This document shows, in pieces, positions 26,438 through 38,762 of a DNA stretch of 64,000 nucleotides. This stretch comes from Camellia lanceoleosa (taxonomy: Eukaryota; Streptophyta; Magnoliopsida; Ericales; Theaceae): positions 84,658,131-84,722,130 of the forward strand of contig CM045763.1 in the NCBI GenBank assembly GCA_025200525.1, written 5' to 3'. The notes under the pieces are model-generated. The model was not told the DNA's origin and did no database searches. It worked only from the letters and a program-made list of their open reading frames with translations. Positions within the stretch are counted from its first letter, which is position 1. The number at the start of each line of letters is the position of its first letter. Made by a program: the position numbers and the translations under genes.

Positions 26438-29400
26438 ATGGAGCCAGTACTAGAGAAGCCCAACGAGAATACCGGCGATCTCCCAACGAGAATACCGGCG
26501 ATCTCAACAAGCCCTTCCGGTTCAAGGGAGCTCATTTCAAGAGATGGAAAGGCAAGGTGCTTTTCTACCTTAGTCTTCTCAAGGTGGCGTATATCCTGAC
26601 TGAGAAAAATCCGAACAAAGTCCCCACTGAAGAGATGACCGACGAGGAGTATGCTGCTTATCTTGAAAAAATAAAAAAATACAATACAGATGAGTATAAA
26701 TGTCGATACTATCTTTTGAATTGTCTTTCAGATCAATTTTATGATTATTATGATACTACTTACACCACTGCTAAGAAAATTTGGAAGGCCTTGCAGAACA
26801 AATATGACACTGAAGAGGCAGGCGCTAAAAAATATGCTGCAAGCCGTTTTTTCAACTATCAGATGATAGATGGAAAATCAATGGTGGAGCAAGTTCAAGA
26901 TTTTCAAATGTTAGTAGCTGAAGTTAGATCTGAAGGCATCAAAATTGGAGACAATCTTGTTGTAGTAGGTATTGTTGACAAACTTCCATCATCTTGGAGG
27001 GAGTTCCAGAAGTCAATGCGCCACAAGCAAAAAGAGACGTCCTTGGAGACTCTAATCACACGGATTCGGGTGGAGGAGGAAGCACGAGGACAAGATATGC
27101 TTATGACACAAGAGCATTCCACTACAAAGGTAAATTTAACTTCTGGAAATACTTTACCTAAAGGTCGATTTCATAAAAATAGTCACTTGAAGCTAGTTAA
27201 GAAAATCTGGAAAAATACTGGAAGACCACAAAATAAAAATTACCTGAGGCAAAAGAAATGGAACCAAGAACCCCCTTCACAAGATATGACAAATGTGACA
27301 TGTTTTGTGTGTGACAAAAGTGGGCATATTGCTCGAACTTGCAAATTTCGGAAACAACAGTCTCGACCACAGGCTAATGTTATCGAGGAACCATTTGTGG
27401 CTATGATCACATATATTTTTATTGTTCAATATGTGGAAGGGTGGTGGGCAGACTCTGGTGCCAATAGGCATGTCTGCTATGATAAAGATTGGTTCAAAGA
27501 TTTCACTCCTTTTAATGAGGAGATGACTGTTATGCTTGGTGACTCAAGGTTAACCAAGGTGCTCGGGTGTGGGGATGTTGAGCTGAATTTTACCTCTGGA
27601 CGTGTGCTTGTTTTAAAAGATGTGTTGTACACACCGTCCATGAGGAAAAATTTGATGTCAAGTTATTTGCTCAACAAAGCTGGTTTCAAGCAGACTATTG
27701 AATCTAACCAATATGTAATCACTAAAAAATGCATATTTGTGGGAAAAGGGTATGCCTGTGATGAAATGTTTAAATTAAATGTTGAGAATAAGAAAGCACA
27801 TGTTTCTGTTTACATGTTGTCTTCTATGAATTTTTGGCATGCTCGTCTGTGTCATATTAATAGCCGATATGTGGGAGTCATGAGTAGTTTAGGATTAATT
27901 CCCAGACTAACAAATAAGTTTGAGAAATGTGAAGTTTGCAGTCAAGCAAAAATAACTAAAAGGCATCATAAAAGTGTAGTGAGAAATACTTAATTGTTAG
28001 AATTAATTCACATTGATTTATGTGAATTTGAAGGAATTTTAACACGTGGCGGAAATAGATATTTTATCACTTTTATTGATGATTTTTCAAAATACACTTA
28101 TGTATACTTGTTGAAAAATAAAAGTGATGCTTTTGAAAAATTTAAAGAATTCCTTCTTGAAGTTGAAAATCAATTCGGTAAAAAGATTAAAAGATATAGA
28201 AGTGATACGGGCCGGGAGTATGAATTTTTTTGATTCAACTCGTTTGCTCAGTCTTTGGGAATAATCCATGAAACTACTCCACCATATTCACCTGCATCGA
28301 ATGGTGTAGCAGAAAGGAAAAATAGAATTTTAACTGATTTAACAAATGCTATGCTAATTGAAGCAGGTGCTCCTTCAAATTTGTGGAAAGAAGCAATTTT
28401 AACTGCATGTTATGTTATGAATAGAGTGTCACATAAAAAAACAAAAGTTACACCTTTTGAGTTGTGGAAAGGGCATAAGCCAAATTTGAGATATTTGAGG
28501 GTTTGGGATTGTCTAACTTTTGTTAGACTTGTGGACCCTAAAAGACCTAAATTAGGTGTGAAAGCTGCCACTTGTGCTTTTCTTGGATGTGCAACAAATA
28601 GTACAGCCTATAGATTTTTTGATATTGAAAACAAAATAATTTTTGAATCAGGTGATGCAATTTTTCATGAAGAAAAATTTCCTTTTAAATCTAAAAATGA
28701 TGGGGGTCAAAATTATCAAGAAAATATTTTATCTGAAACCGGTTCCTCTATTCCTCTTTTACAAAACCAAGATACTGTAGTTTTTGAATCTCGAAGGAGT
28801 AAAAGAGCCAGATTATAAAAAGATTTTGGCCCTGATTATCATGTTTTTAATATAGAGGAAACTCCATTAACTTTATAAGAAGTTTTGGCATCTCCTGACT
28901 CTGTTTTTTGGAACGATGCTGTAAATAATGAGATGGAATCATTATTATCCAATAAAACTTGGGTATTAGTAGATTTACCACCAGGTTGTAAAACTATTGG
29001 CTGTAAATGGGTTTTGAGAAAAAAACTTAAACCGGATGGAACTATTGATAAATATAAAGTAAGGCTTATTGCAAAAGGTTTTAAACAACAAGCAGATCTT
29101 GACTTTTTTGATACATTTTCTCCGATTACTAGAGTCACATCCATTAGATTATTAATTGCAGTGGCTGTAATTCATGATTTAAAAATTCATCAAATGGATG
29201 TTAAAACAGCCTTTTTAAATGGAGACCTGGGTGAAGAAATCTATATGGATCAACCTGAGGGTTTTGTGAAACCCGGTCAAGAAAGCAAAGTGTGCAAGCT
29301 AGTTAAATCCCTATATGGCTTAAAACAGGCCCCTAAACAGTGGCATGAGAAATTTGATTCCTGTATGATTGAGAATGGCTATAAAACAAATGAATGTGAT

Positions 29401-30426
29401 AAATGCATCTATTATAAATCCGAAGAAAATTCACATGTCATTATTAGCCTCTATGTGAATGATTTACTTATATTTGGCTCTAATTTGCATATCATCGTGG
29501 AAACTAAAAATATGCTTAGTAGCCATTTTGATATGAAAGATCTTGGTGAGGCTAATTATATTTTGGGAATGAAAATTACCAAAACCTGTGATGGTATATT
29601 TCTTGATTAGTCGCATTATGTTGAGAAAATTTTGAGAAAATATAATTTTTATAACTGTAAGCATGTTCTTACTCCTTTTGATCCTTATGTGCATTTATTT
29701 CTTGTTGAAAATGATGAGGATGTAATTAATCAAAAGGAATATGCTAGTATGATTGGTAGCTTGCGTTATGTGACTGACTGTACTAGACCTGACATTGCCT
29801 ATGCAGTTGGAGTACTTAGCAAGTTTACTAGCAAGCCTGGCAGTGATCACTGGCTAGCCATTGAGCGTATTATGAAATATTTATCTGGTACCATAAAATA
29901 TGGCTTGTTTTATAATAAGTATCCTGCAGTACTTGAAGGTTACAGTGATGCCGATTGGAATACCTTGTCAGGTGATTCATTATCAACCACTGGTTACTTA
30001 TTTACATTGGGAGGTGGTGCTATAAGTTGGAAATCGAAAAAACAAACCATTATTGTTAATTCAACAATGGAGGCTGAGCTTATTGCTTTAGCTACAGCTA
30101 GTGAAGAAGAAAATTGGTTAAGAGATTTGTTAAATGAAATCTCTTGTTGGGAAAAACCGATTCCACCTATATTGATTCATTGTGATAGCACCGCAACAAT
30201 TGGTCGAGTTAATAACCGTTATTATAACGGTAAATCCAGATTTATCAGAAGAAAACACAGTACTGTGAGATCTTATATGAATAATAGCATCATAAATGTG
30301 GATTATATTAAATTTGGTGATAATCTTGCAGATCCATTAACTAAGGCCTTAGCAAGAGATAGAGTTTGGAATACATCGAGGGGGATGGGGTTGAAGCCTA
30401 TTGAATATAGCAGGAGCCATGTATGA
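26438..30426 (+). pseudogene. Copia gag-pol polyprotein, broken by a 23-bp duplication and five in-frame stops
   Basis: The polyprotein would start at ATG 26438. A 23-bp tandem duplication (26459-26481 and 26482-26504) shifts the frame near the start. From 26557 on, everything is in one frame apart from stops at 27991, 28231, 28816, 28876 and 29608. Order: gag (UBN2-like); CCHC knuckle [14 protein letters not shown]; protease [10 protein letters not shown]; integrase zinc region ([18 protein letters not shown]) and catalytic core (FIDDFSKYTYVY, YRSDTGREYE); reverse transcriptase from SNKTWVLVDLPPGCKTIGCK to the active site, here YVND; and RNase H (YSDADWN, STMEAELIAL, PLTKAL). The usual active site is YVDD, so the second Asp-pair residue is changed as well. 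Confidence 0.92.
26459..26504 (+). repeat. 23-bp tandem duplication in copia gag
   Basis: The unit beginning CCCAACGAGAATACCGG occurs twice back to back (26459-26481, 26482-26504). Twenty-three is not a multiple of three, so the frame is lost here; the downstream gag frame is reached only by skipping one unit. Confidence 0.85.
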
Positions 30427-30966
30427 GGATACTCAACCTAAAGACCAGAAATCCTGTAATTGGGTTCAATGAGAAAAATGATCATATGATGGCCGTGAGA
30501 AATGCACTAAATTACTTTTTACCCATCCCTATGATGTAAGTGCATTTATCCTGTAACGTTGTAGAGATTGAGTTATTAAAAAACTCTTAATGAATTTCTG
30601 TAGCTCTTATTGAGTGGGGTGTCATAGTTACAGAAGCACCCTTGACAGAATTCACCTATGTGAGTGTGGTAGTGGGGCCGCTACCTATGAGATTTAGGCT
30701 AATTCTCAAACACACTCATGAATCCTGGGATAGCACAAGGCCGTAACGTGCTAGCCTTTAAAGCTTTTGTGAACACCTGGAATATTATGTGCAATAATTA
30801 TTTATTTTCCTTAAGTAGTCACAGTTCAATGCTGAGCATACTATTGGCTCTGGAGTAGATATTATTGTTTCACTAATGGAGGTTCAATGCAGAGCACACC
30901 TACCATGATGCATAATATCCTTATTTGCCTAATAATCTCAATTTTTGTTACCTATAATATTAAAAT

Positions 30967-30977
30967 AGGTGGGGGAA
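30967..30977 (+). other. Polypurine tract of copia element
   Basis: AGGTGGGGGAA directly abuts the 3' LTR start TGTTAGC. This is the plus-strand priming site. Confidence 0.85.
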
Positions 30978-31600
30978 TGTTAGCAAGTATTTTAATATTA
31001 TATTGTGTTATAGGTTGTTTTTCTTTTCTTTTCTACCTAGTTTGCTTACCATACAAGCCTCCAAGACTTCAAAGATAAGTCTTCCTAGTCTTCCCCTAGT
31101 CTCCCCATTCTTATCCATTCCTAGTCTTCCAAGATAAGCCATCCAAGTCCTTGTCAAGTCTTCTCCAAGTCTTCGCCAAGACTTATCCACATCAAGTCTT
31201 CTCAAAGTCTTTATCCTTTTCTTAATCCCCAAGGAAAAACCTTCCAAGCCTTATCTTCTATATATATTGAGCTAATCTCTATATTGGGTGATACGAGTGA
31301 AGGAGTTTTTGTTGCTTTGTTATGTCTAGTGTGAGATTATCAGGCAAATAAAAAAGGGTGTATGTGATAAAGCTTTGGGTTTAACCAATTGTGCAGTATT
31401 GGTGAATCATACGACTTAGTCGGGTTGCTGTATCCTGGGGGGGACAAGTCAAGGTTTTTTTTGCGTGAGGCTTTGCCTAACCGCAGAGGGCTTGAATCTC
31501 TTTAAAGAGAGCGAATTTTCCACGCCTCAACCCTTTCAATAATTATTGTAATTTTTATTATTTGTATTTTCTGGTATTTTATTTGTAATTATCACCAACA
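30978..31600 (+). repeat. 3' LTR of copia element at 25.8 kb
   Basis: It runs TGTTAGCAAG to ATTATCACCAACA, 623 bp, matching the 5' LTR with scattered substitutions. It is followed by ATTTCAAAG, which continues the kinase copy 1 flank as seen intact after copy 2 at about 37522. Confidence 0.9.
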
Positions 31601-31786
31601 ATTTCAAAGAAACATTTTGTGGCCCTTAAATTGCGTGTTTGGCATCATTTTTTATTTTTTATTTTTTGAGAAACATGTAATCTTGTTTGATTACTTGTTC
31701 CTAAAACCATTTTCAGAATTTTTTTTTTTTGACCCTTCAAATTTTAGTTAAAAAGTGGATTCCATTAGGCCTCTTTTCAACCATCG

Positions 31787-32884
31787 AAAGGATAGAAGCC
31801 ATACATTGGACACAACTATTAATTCAATGCATGTATTAGGAAATATGATGAATGAATGAAGGGAAATCAACAAGTGAAAAAATAAAACAAAGAAACTATG
31901 ACAGCATACAACTTTTTATTACTAAGAGTTACAGATAAAAGCTTAAGAATTTAAGCAACAAAGTGTATGTATGCTATAGGTAAAAGGAATAGAATAAAAT
32001 GTATCTCAGCCTTGACAAGTGGTTAGTTCAGTGATCCTTTATGAACAACAGATTTGATAGCCTGCAGATGCCCAAAAGAACCTAAAAGGCTAAAACCCAA
32101 CAGCAGTTTGCGTTCGTGGAAATGAAAAAATGTGCATAGGAAGAAATGAGCATGTATAGGGGAAAAAAACATTGGCAACATAAAATTGATCCTTAAACTA
32201 CGTATTGTTAACCAATACTAACTTTAGCCAACATGTAGGAATTCTACATATGCCATAATGCCGAAATCAGTAAATATCCAGAACCAGTCCCTGCAAAGAA
32301 AGGGAGGTCTAGAAAAGGCAATAAAACAAACAAACCCATCACCAAATGAAGCCAACATTTTGGCCTCAATGATCTCTCTGTGAGAATATATGTATATATG
32401 GCATGATTGTGTATCATAGGAATCAGGAAAGATTGTGGTATTGTATATATGGCAGGATTGTGTATATATGGCATGATTGTGTATCGTAGGAATTAGGAAA
32501 GATTGTGGTATAAATAGGAAGTTTTTATTTCCTTTTTTTTAGACATAGATTCAGGGCTATATAATCTGGTGAACTCTTTGTAAACAAATACAATTGAATA
32601 TACAGAAACATTCAGAAATCTTACACTCTCAACCCTCTCCGACCTTGATTGTGCTACCATTGGAGCACTCTGCGGGGAAAGAGAACCATGAGAGCCTCTC
32701 ACAACCTTACTCTGCCAAGAAAACTAAGACAGTGACAAAAGCAAAACAACAACAAAATCAATCTTTCGAGAAAGAGTTGCAAGAAATGCAAGAAAAGCTT
32801 CAACAACTGAGGATCAAGAAGGAGCAAACTGGGAGCTATTGAAGGCCCAAGAGGAGACTTTGAAGATTAAGGAGGAGGAGCTTT
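31787..32884. mobile_element. 1.1-kb insertion of unknown class carrying a captured gene fragment
   Basis: The downstream flank of copy 1 (31606-31786) and 32885-33140 align with one continuous stretch after copy 2 (37530-37800). The intervening 1.1 kb is therefore an insertion, with soft borders. It contains two imperfect copies of a segment around GGCATGATTGTGTATC..AGGAAAGATTGTGG (about 32398-32445 and 32467-32515), a TATAAATAGG box at 32511, and the 3xHMG-box fragment below. No terminal repeats were recognised; a Helitron or Pack-MULE origin is possible but not shown. Confidence 0.55.
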
Positions 32885-32889
32885 TCTAA
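32594..32889 (+). pseudogene. Captured fragment of a 3xHMG-box protein gene (HMGB6-like N-terminus)
   Basis: The plus-strand reading contains SAGKENHESLSQPYSAKK and then a coiled coil, QSFEKELQEMQEKLQQLRIK. After a one-base frame change near 32836 it continues as ELLKAQEETLKIKEEELF. This order matches the N-terminal region that precedes the HMG boxes in plant 3xHMG-box proteins (HMGB6/HMGB13 type), which bind chromosomes during mitosis. No HMG box follows and the frame stops, so it is a gene fragment only. The identification rests on recall of the family. Confidence 0.55.
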
Positions 32890-33139
32890 AAAAATACTTT
32901 TGATTATTTCTCTCACAATTTGTATGCGTTCTTTTAAACTACAGGACTTGTTTGATTTGAATTTCAATTTTTTTACTTTTAAATGCACCCAAAAAGTATA
33001 TATTAAAAAAACTAGTTAAAGACCAAAAGAAAACCAATGTGCAAACATTTTTTATTTAGATATTTATTCACGTAAATACATTTAGATTAAGTAAAAAAAT
33101 TGCCTAAAATATAAATTTTTTGACTAATAAGGGGAAAAA

Positions 33140-34391
33140 AAACTATAAAACAGTTTTTTGAAAACAAAACAATCATATTTGGAGGGAAATTCTGTTTCAT
33201 CTCATTTGGTGCTCCAACTAACATCCGCTCTCTCTCTCTCTCTTTGTATATACAATACATACTTTAAAACTCAACTACAAACAGAGCCAGGGAAGCAATT
33301 TCTTCAAGTAAGCTCCTCTCTCTCTCTCTGCCTATAACAGTTGGGTTTCACTGCTTCTTCAAATCTGAAACTATTGTATTCAATTTCGCGATGTGTTGTC
33401 ATAAATACTTGATGGAGATATATGTTTCTTGGCTCCTCTGTATTACTGAATTCAATTATTGAATAATTTTCTTCAAGAAGAGCAAGTTGGTGTTAAAATT
33501 CAATCTCTCTCTGTCTATGTCTGTCTGTCTCTCTCTATAATTGTTCAGACTCTGAATAGCTTTCTTGATAGAACAGTATTGAAATTGGTTGAAATGCATG
33601 AGAGAAAAAAGGGCACTGCTGATAGTGCTTAAATGAAGATTGATGATTCTCTGTTTCTTGAACTGCCTTTTCTGCAGAATTCCTGATTTCTTGTTCCTGA
33701 ATGTTTTTCGCAATCTTGGAAGGCGAAGCTCTGTGCATTCTGGAATCAATCTCTTATATATTTACCAAATTTGTTTTTTCCTTTTCATTTCTCTTTTGAA
33801 TGACTCTGCTTCTTGAAGTTTTCTGCAGAATCCTTAATTTCTTGTTCCTGAGTGGTTTCATTTTCCTTAATTATATATATATATATATATATTTTCAGTT
33901 CTTGATAGATGAATATCAATAGATATACAAATTTACACATTTATGATGTTAGTCTGAGATTGTCATCAATGACATGTTTTCTTCTTTTGATAAGCATAAT
34001 TTCTGGGTTTGGCTTATCTGAGATTATCATCAATAACATATTTTCTTCTTTTGATAAACATAATTTCTGGGTTTGGCTTATGTTTTCTGAATATCATGTT
34101 ACTATCTCCCATTCTTGGAAGGTGAAGCTTTGTGCATCCTGGGATCAATCTATCATATATTTAGTGGTTTTTCTCTATTTCTGCTCTTTACATATGGGTG
34201 ACTTGTTTAATTTATTTTTTTTGTCTTGTTGTTTTTCTCATGTGTAATTAAAGTTTGATTGAGTTAGCATTTTTAATGATCTTTTTTTCACTAGTACAAA
34301 ATAAGATAATAATTTTAAAATTCTGGTCTAATTGAAATTTTCTAGATCACAGCATCTTTGCATTATCCTCCAGTGGCTTTGATCCAACCAA
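33140..34391 (+). promoter_or_regulatory. Promoter and 5' leader of kinase copy 2
   Basis: A CT-dinucleotide patch (33228-33243) and TGTATATACA lie upstream of a leader exon that ends CTTCAA before a GTAAGC donor at 33308. The leader intron is about 1 kb and ends at TTTTCTAG. The second leader exon starts at 34346 and carries ATG at 34392. The same arrangement is seen in copies 1 and 3. Confidence 0.55.
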
Positions 34392-37289
34392 ATGGAAAAG
34401 GTATAGAATCTGTGTAACTGTGTTGGGGTTATGCAGTTCAATATCATCATCATCGATTTATGTTGTGTTTGTCAATAAATACCCGTGAATTGGCAGTATG
34501 AGATGAAAGATGTTATTGGAAAAGGAGGGTATGGTGTTGTTTACAAAGGTCATGATCTCGAGACTAATCAGATTGTAGCTATAAAGAAGATGTATGCTTC
34601 GGACTTGAACAACAGTGCAACAATGCAAGAAATCTCTCTGCTGAAAGAGGTGGAACATGCCAACATTGTCAAGTATGTCATCTCCTTGGAATTCTGATTA
34701 CAAAAAATGCAATAAAAATCTGATCAATGTTTCTATGATACCTTTGTGAGCGTGTTGGCGCATAGACACACAAATTTGAGGTTTTTTGGATAATTAACAC
34801 TGCCTTTTTTATGATCGGGGTGACAAACAATTAAATAGGTACTTTAACCTGTGGTATCACCAATTAGATAATGTTTTCATATCACTTCTGACAAGAAAAA
34901 ACATCTTAATTTGCTTGTATTTTTGTTGAAACTTGAAAGAGCCAACTATTTGGCATCCTTTCGTACTGAAAAAATCTAAGAGACTGAACACATCCGTTGA
35001 TAAATAGGATTCATTTACATCTTTTTAATGTTTTTTATTATTATATGTATAGATAGATTGAATCCTTAGTACTTCATATATTTCACTTATATACTTAATA
35101 GGACCACGGTTAACAGGTTGCTGGAAGCAAAACCTAATACTGACAAAGGAAGCTACTTGATTTTTGAATATCTGGACTATGATCTGGAGAAATTCATGAA
35201 GAAATTTCCTGAAATATCTAAGAATAAACAAAGAATAAAGGTGGGTCGATAGATCTTTTCCATATTATGTTCCATGCATTGCTTGTTTGCATCCTCATGA
35301 TGTGTTGCTTAACTTCTTCTTCTTCATTTTCTTCTCCCCCTTTGCAGAATTTTATGCGTCAAATTCTTTCGGGTCTTGCGTACTGTCATAAGCTCAAAAT
35401 TATTCACCGTGATTTGAGGCCTGACAATTTGCTGGTAGATCGCGAAGGCTCCGTGGTGAAGATTGCAGACTTTGGATTGGCCAGGAAATTTGGAAGTCCT
35501 CTTGGGGAATATTGTCAGGAGGTATTTCTTGTATCCTTTAAGTTCATTTTTTGCCTGAATGTGGCCTTTAAATTGTCTGTTTTATTGCTGTTCCTAATCC
35601 ACGATGCTTTCATCTGGTTTTTTGCATTGTTGCCTTGACAATTGTAAGAATCTGACTTTCACCTTAGATGATGTTCACATATGATTTTTCTTCAATTTTT
35701 TTCTTTTTAAAGTTTTTGGTTGGGTTCACTTGCTGGCTGTCTAATTCAACAATTGCTTTAAAATGAAGTTGATAGGATACCTGAGTTGAACTTTGTTAAT
35801 TTCGTATTTCGATCTTGAAATTTCAATTGTTTTTTTTTATGAATCTAATATAACGGGTAGTTTTCTTCATCAGGTAGTAAATTTACGTTACATGCCACCA
35901 GAAATCCTCCTTGGATCCCATTTATACTCCACCCATGTTGATGTGTGGTCTGTAGGCTGTATATTTGCTGAGATGATTGATCATCAGCCTCTTTTTAATG
36001 AATTCTTCGAGAAAGATCGTCTGCAGACTGTGCATAAAATTTTTAGGTGTGCTTGTGTGCACATGCATCATTTTTTATTTATTTATATTTTTCCACTACA
36101 AGAATATTTATGTTCAGTTTTTTTTATTGCAGCATTATGGGGACACCAGATGCAACAACATGGCCTGGAGTGACCTCACTACCGGATTACATACCTGATG
36201 ACTTTCCCAAGCAAGATCCTAAGGTAACATCGATTTTTCATTCATTATTTGTTTATTTTGCAAGTCATCGGGTTGTAAAATTTGTTGTCGCTTTCCCTTT
36301 CTTTGATGCAGAACCTGGCAGAATACGTTCCTAATCTTGAACCAGCTGGAGTTGATCTTCTTTCTGTAAGTTGTTTGTGATGTGTTTTTGAGAATATTGA
36401 TCTGAAGGAACATTTTTCTATAATGTGACAGTTTTGCTTTTGATAGCAATGAAAATAGAGCCTAATGAATCTTCATCTTTGGATGTTTGGATTGCAATGC
36501 TCCTTTAGTTTAAGTACCCTCTCTAGTTTATAATGTTCTTTTTATTTTATTTTTCCTTTTTTCCGTTTCTCTTTCTTTCACTTATGCTCAACATAAAACA
36601 TTTTTGGCATTTTTTGGCGTTTGGTACAACAGATAAAACAAAAGTTAACAAAATGTTTTGTGGTCAACGGAAAATCGGCTTATTTGGGTGGAAAATATTT
36701 TCTACTTTTTAAATCTAGAAAATGTTTTCTGGACAAAAGTCTTAACAATGCCACTATACACCACCAGCGCCCTACCCCCACCACTACCACTGCTGAATGC
36801 TACCACTACTCCACTGCTAGCACTTTAGTTTTAAGATCCCAACCAAACACAAGAAAAACTTTCTATGAAAAATACTTTATGAAAAAATGTTCTTCATAGG
36901 AAAATATTTTCCACCGAAAATATACTTTGTTTACTCTCTTTCTTCCTTAATTTTCTTTCTAGGAAAATGTTTATGTTACTTTATATCTTTCTACAAAATG
37001 TTTACTGTCATTTTTCATAGGAAAATGTTTTCCGACAAAAAGATCCTTCTTTCTTCGTCTTCCTGTTTTTTTCTTTCTTTCTCTCTCACTCTCTTAGACC
37101 ATCTAGTTTATGTTAAATTTGCCTATTTTCATGCAGGAAATGCTCTGCTTGAATCCAGCTAGAAGAATATCAGCTCTTGATGCGCTTGCGCATGCATACT
37201 TCAAGAATGATGATGATGCTGCTGAAGAAGAAGAAGAAGAAGAAGAAGAAGATAAAGATAATGTTGGTGGTGATGATGATGATCCTTGA
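34392..37289 (+). CDS. Divergent CDKA-like cyclin-dependent kinase, intact (tandem copy 2)
   Basis: Eight coding exons: 34392-34400, 34497-34672, 35117-35240, 35348-35521, 35874-36046, 36133-36223, 36312-36365 and 37137-37289. All have GT-AG borders and one frame, giving 317 residues; the exon pattern is the same as copy 1. Kinase features: glycine loop IGKGGYGVVYKG, VAIKK, helix C NSATMQEISLL in place of PSTAIRE (Glu kept), IHRDLRPDNLL (Lys after HRDL changed to Arg), DFG, activation segment GEYCQE then [22 protein letters not shown] and GTPDATTWPGV. The T-loop Thr is Cys and T14 is Gly; Y15 is kept. The tail is a Glu-rich then Asp-rich acidic run. By family it should be a nuclear/cytoplasmic Ser/Thr kinase, but cyclin binding and CAK activation are doubtful. 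Expression is unknown. Confidence 0.88.
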
Positions 37290-38054
37290 TTCCAAGTCCA
37301 TAACTTTTCTTTGCTATTGTTGTTATGTTGACAGACTATCTCTAGGTGATCTTTCTTTCAGTCACTGAAAATTTTCTCCCAACTCAAAAGCTTTTGTTGC
37401 AACCAATTTGTGCTAGGAACTGGCTTTTATGCAATTACATTGTAATTAGGTTTTATAAACTCTGATCTCAATCTAACTCAACTCGACAAATTTGTCTACA
37501 TCCCAATCCATTGGATTCGGTTTCAAAGAAATATTTTGTTGCCCTTAAATTGCTTGTTTGGCATCATTTTTGTTTTTTGTTTTTATTTTTTAAGAAACAT
37601 GTAATCTTGCTTGATGACTTGCTCCTAAAACTATTTTCGTAATTTTTTCCCCTTCAAATTTTAGTTAAAAAATAGATTCCATTAGGCCATTTTTCAACCA
37701 TCTTCCTACAAAATATTCTCGATTATTTCTCTCACAATTTGAATGTGTTCTTTTAAACTATGTAACTTGTTTGATTTGATTTTCAAATTTTTTTTTTAAT
37801 TTTAATTTTTTTTAAATTTTAGATGCACTTAAAAAGTATATGTGAAACATATATATTAAAAAACTAATTAAAGACACAAAACAAAATGAATTTGCAAATG
37901 TTTTTTTATTTTAGATATTTATTTATATATACTTTACTTTTTAAATACATTTAGATTGCCCTTATTTGAAGACTGGTTAATATAACATAAAAAACTAAAA
38001 AGTTATTACAAATTGTCACATCGTTCTCACTATTTTTCTGCACATATTCACAAA
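37290..38054 (+). other. 3' flank of kinase copy 2
   Basis: The probable 3' UTR and spacer match the flank of copy 1 (25542-25775, 31606-31786, 32885-33140) once the insertions there are removed. This alignment defines the tandem unit. No other gene is seen. Confidence 0.6.
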
Positions 38055-38762
38055 GGGCATGATTGTTTGGATGGACTGGATAAGGGGGGATTGTAATTTA
38101 TCGGACTGTTAGTTCTGAGATACATTGTTCCTGAACTATTTGGTTGGATTGGATTTGTATTCTATGTTTGTTTAGTCATGAGATTAGATGTCTGGATTGG
38201 ACGGACTAAATAAGGATAAATGTTCAAAAGACTATTTTACCCTTGTAATTTATAATATATATTTTTTTATTTAATATATAATTTTAAATTTGTAATCTAT
38301 AATTTATAATTTAACAAAACTAAAAAATTTTAATTTATAAGGCCATAATTTTTAATTTATATTTTTTAGTTAATATATAATTTTAAATTAACAACACTAA
38401 AAAAATAATTTTATTTAATATATAAATTTAATTTTTTAACAACACTAAAAAAATTTAATTTATAAGGCCATAATTTATAATTTATTATTTTTAATTAAAT
38501 TAAATTTATAATTTATATTTTTTATTTAATATAGAATTTTAAATTAACAACACTAAAAAAAGATATTAAATACAAGATGGTCAAAAATGTAATTTCATAA
38601 GTTAATCCCATGGGATGAGTTATCCCGTGATTTCTATTCCATCCCCTATGGGATACAACAATCCAACAAATACGGGATTAGTAGTCCGGAGCAAAAATTG
38701 ACTACTAAACAACAGGTTAATACTCCAATCCCATGACCCAATCCTTCAAAACAAACACTACC
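38055..38762. mobile_element. 0.7-kb non-autonomous DNA transposon (Tourist/Harbinger-like)
   Basis: The left end GGGCATGATTGTTTGGATGG and the right end CTTCAAAACAAACACTACC are imperfect inverted repeats, flanked by AAA on each side (38052-38054, 38763-38765). Inside are repeated AT-rich blocks such as AACACTAAAAAAA with TTTATAAGGCCATAATTT. It lies between kinase copies 2 and 3. Confidence 0.5.

Larger units (their letters stand above)
25776..31600 (+). mobile_element. 5.8-kb Ty1/copia LTR retrotransposon downstream of CDK copy 1
   Basis: The left LTR is 25776-26407 (632 bp) and the right LTR 30978-31600 (623 bp). They are similar but carry scattered differences and a 9-bp indel. Flanks are GTTTC on the left and ATTTC on the right, a 5-bp duplication with one change. 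The polypurine tract AGGTGGGGGAA lies at 30967-30977. The inside has gag, protease, integrase, reverse transcriptase and RNase H in copia order on the plus strand, all broken by nonsense codons. No standard TGGTATCAGAGC primer site follows the left LTR. Confidence 0.92.

Noticed and set aside
31787..32884. Helitron interpretation of the 1.1-kb insert
   Set aside because: TC near the left border and CTAA near the right border are present, but the flanking A/T insertion dinucleotide and a clear 3' hairpin are not, and the borders are uncertain.
37177..37368. Met/Lys-rich ORF overlapping the end of kinase copy 2
   Set aside because: It is the other-frame reading of the GAA/GAT repeat in the last kinase exon.
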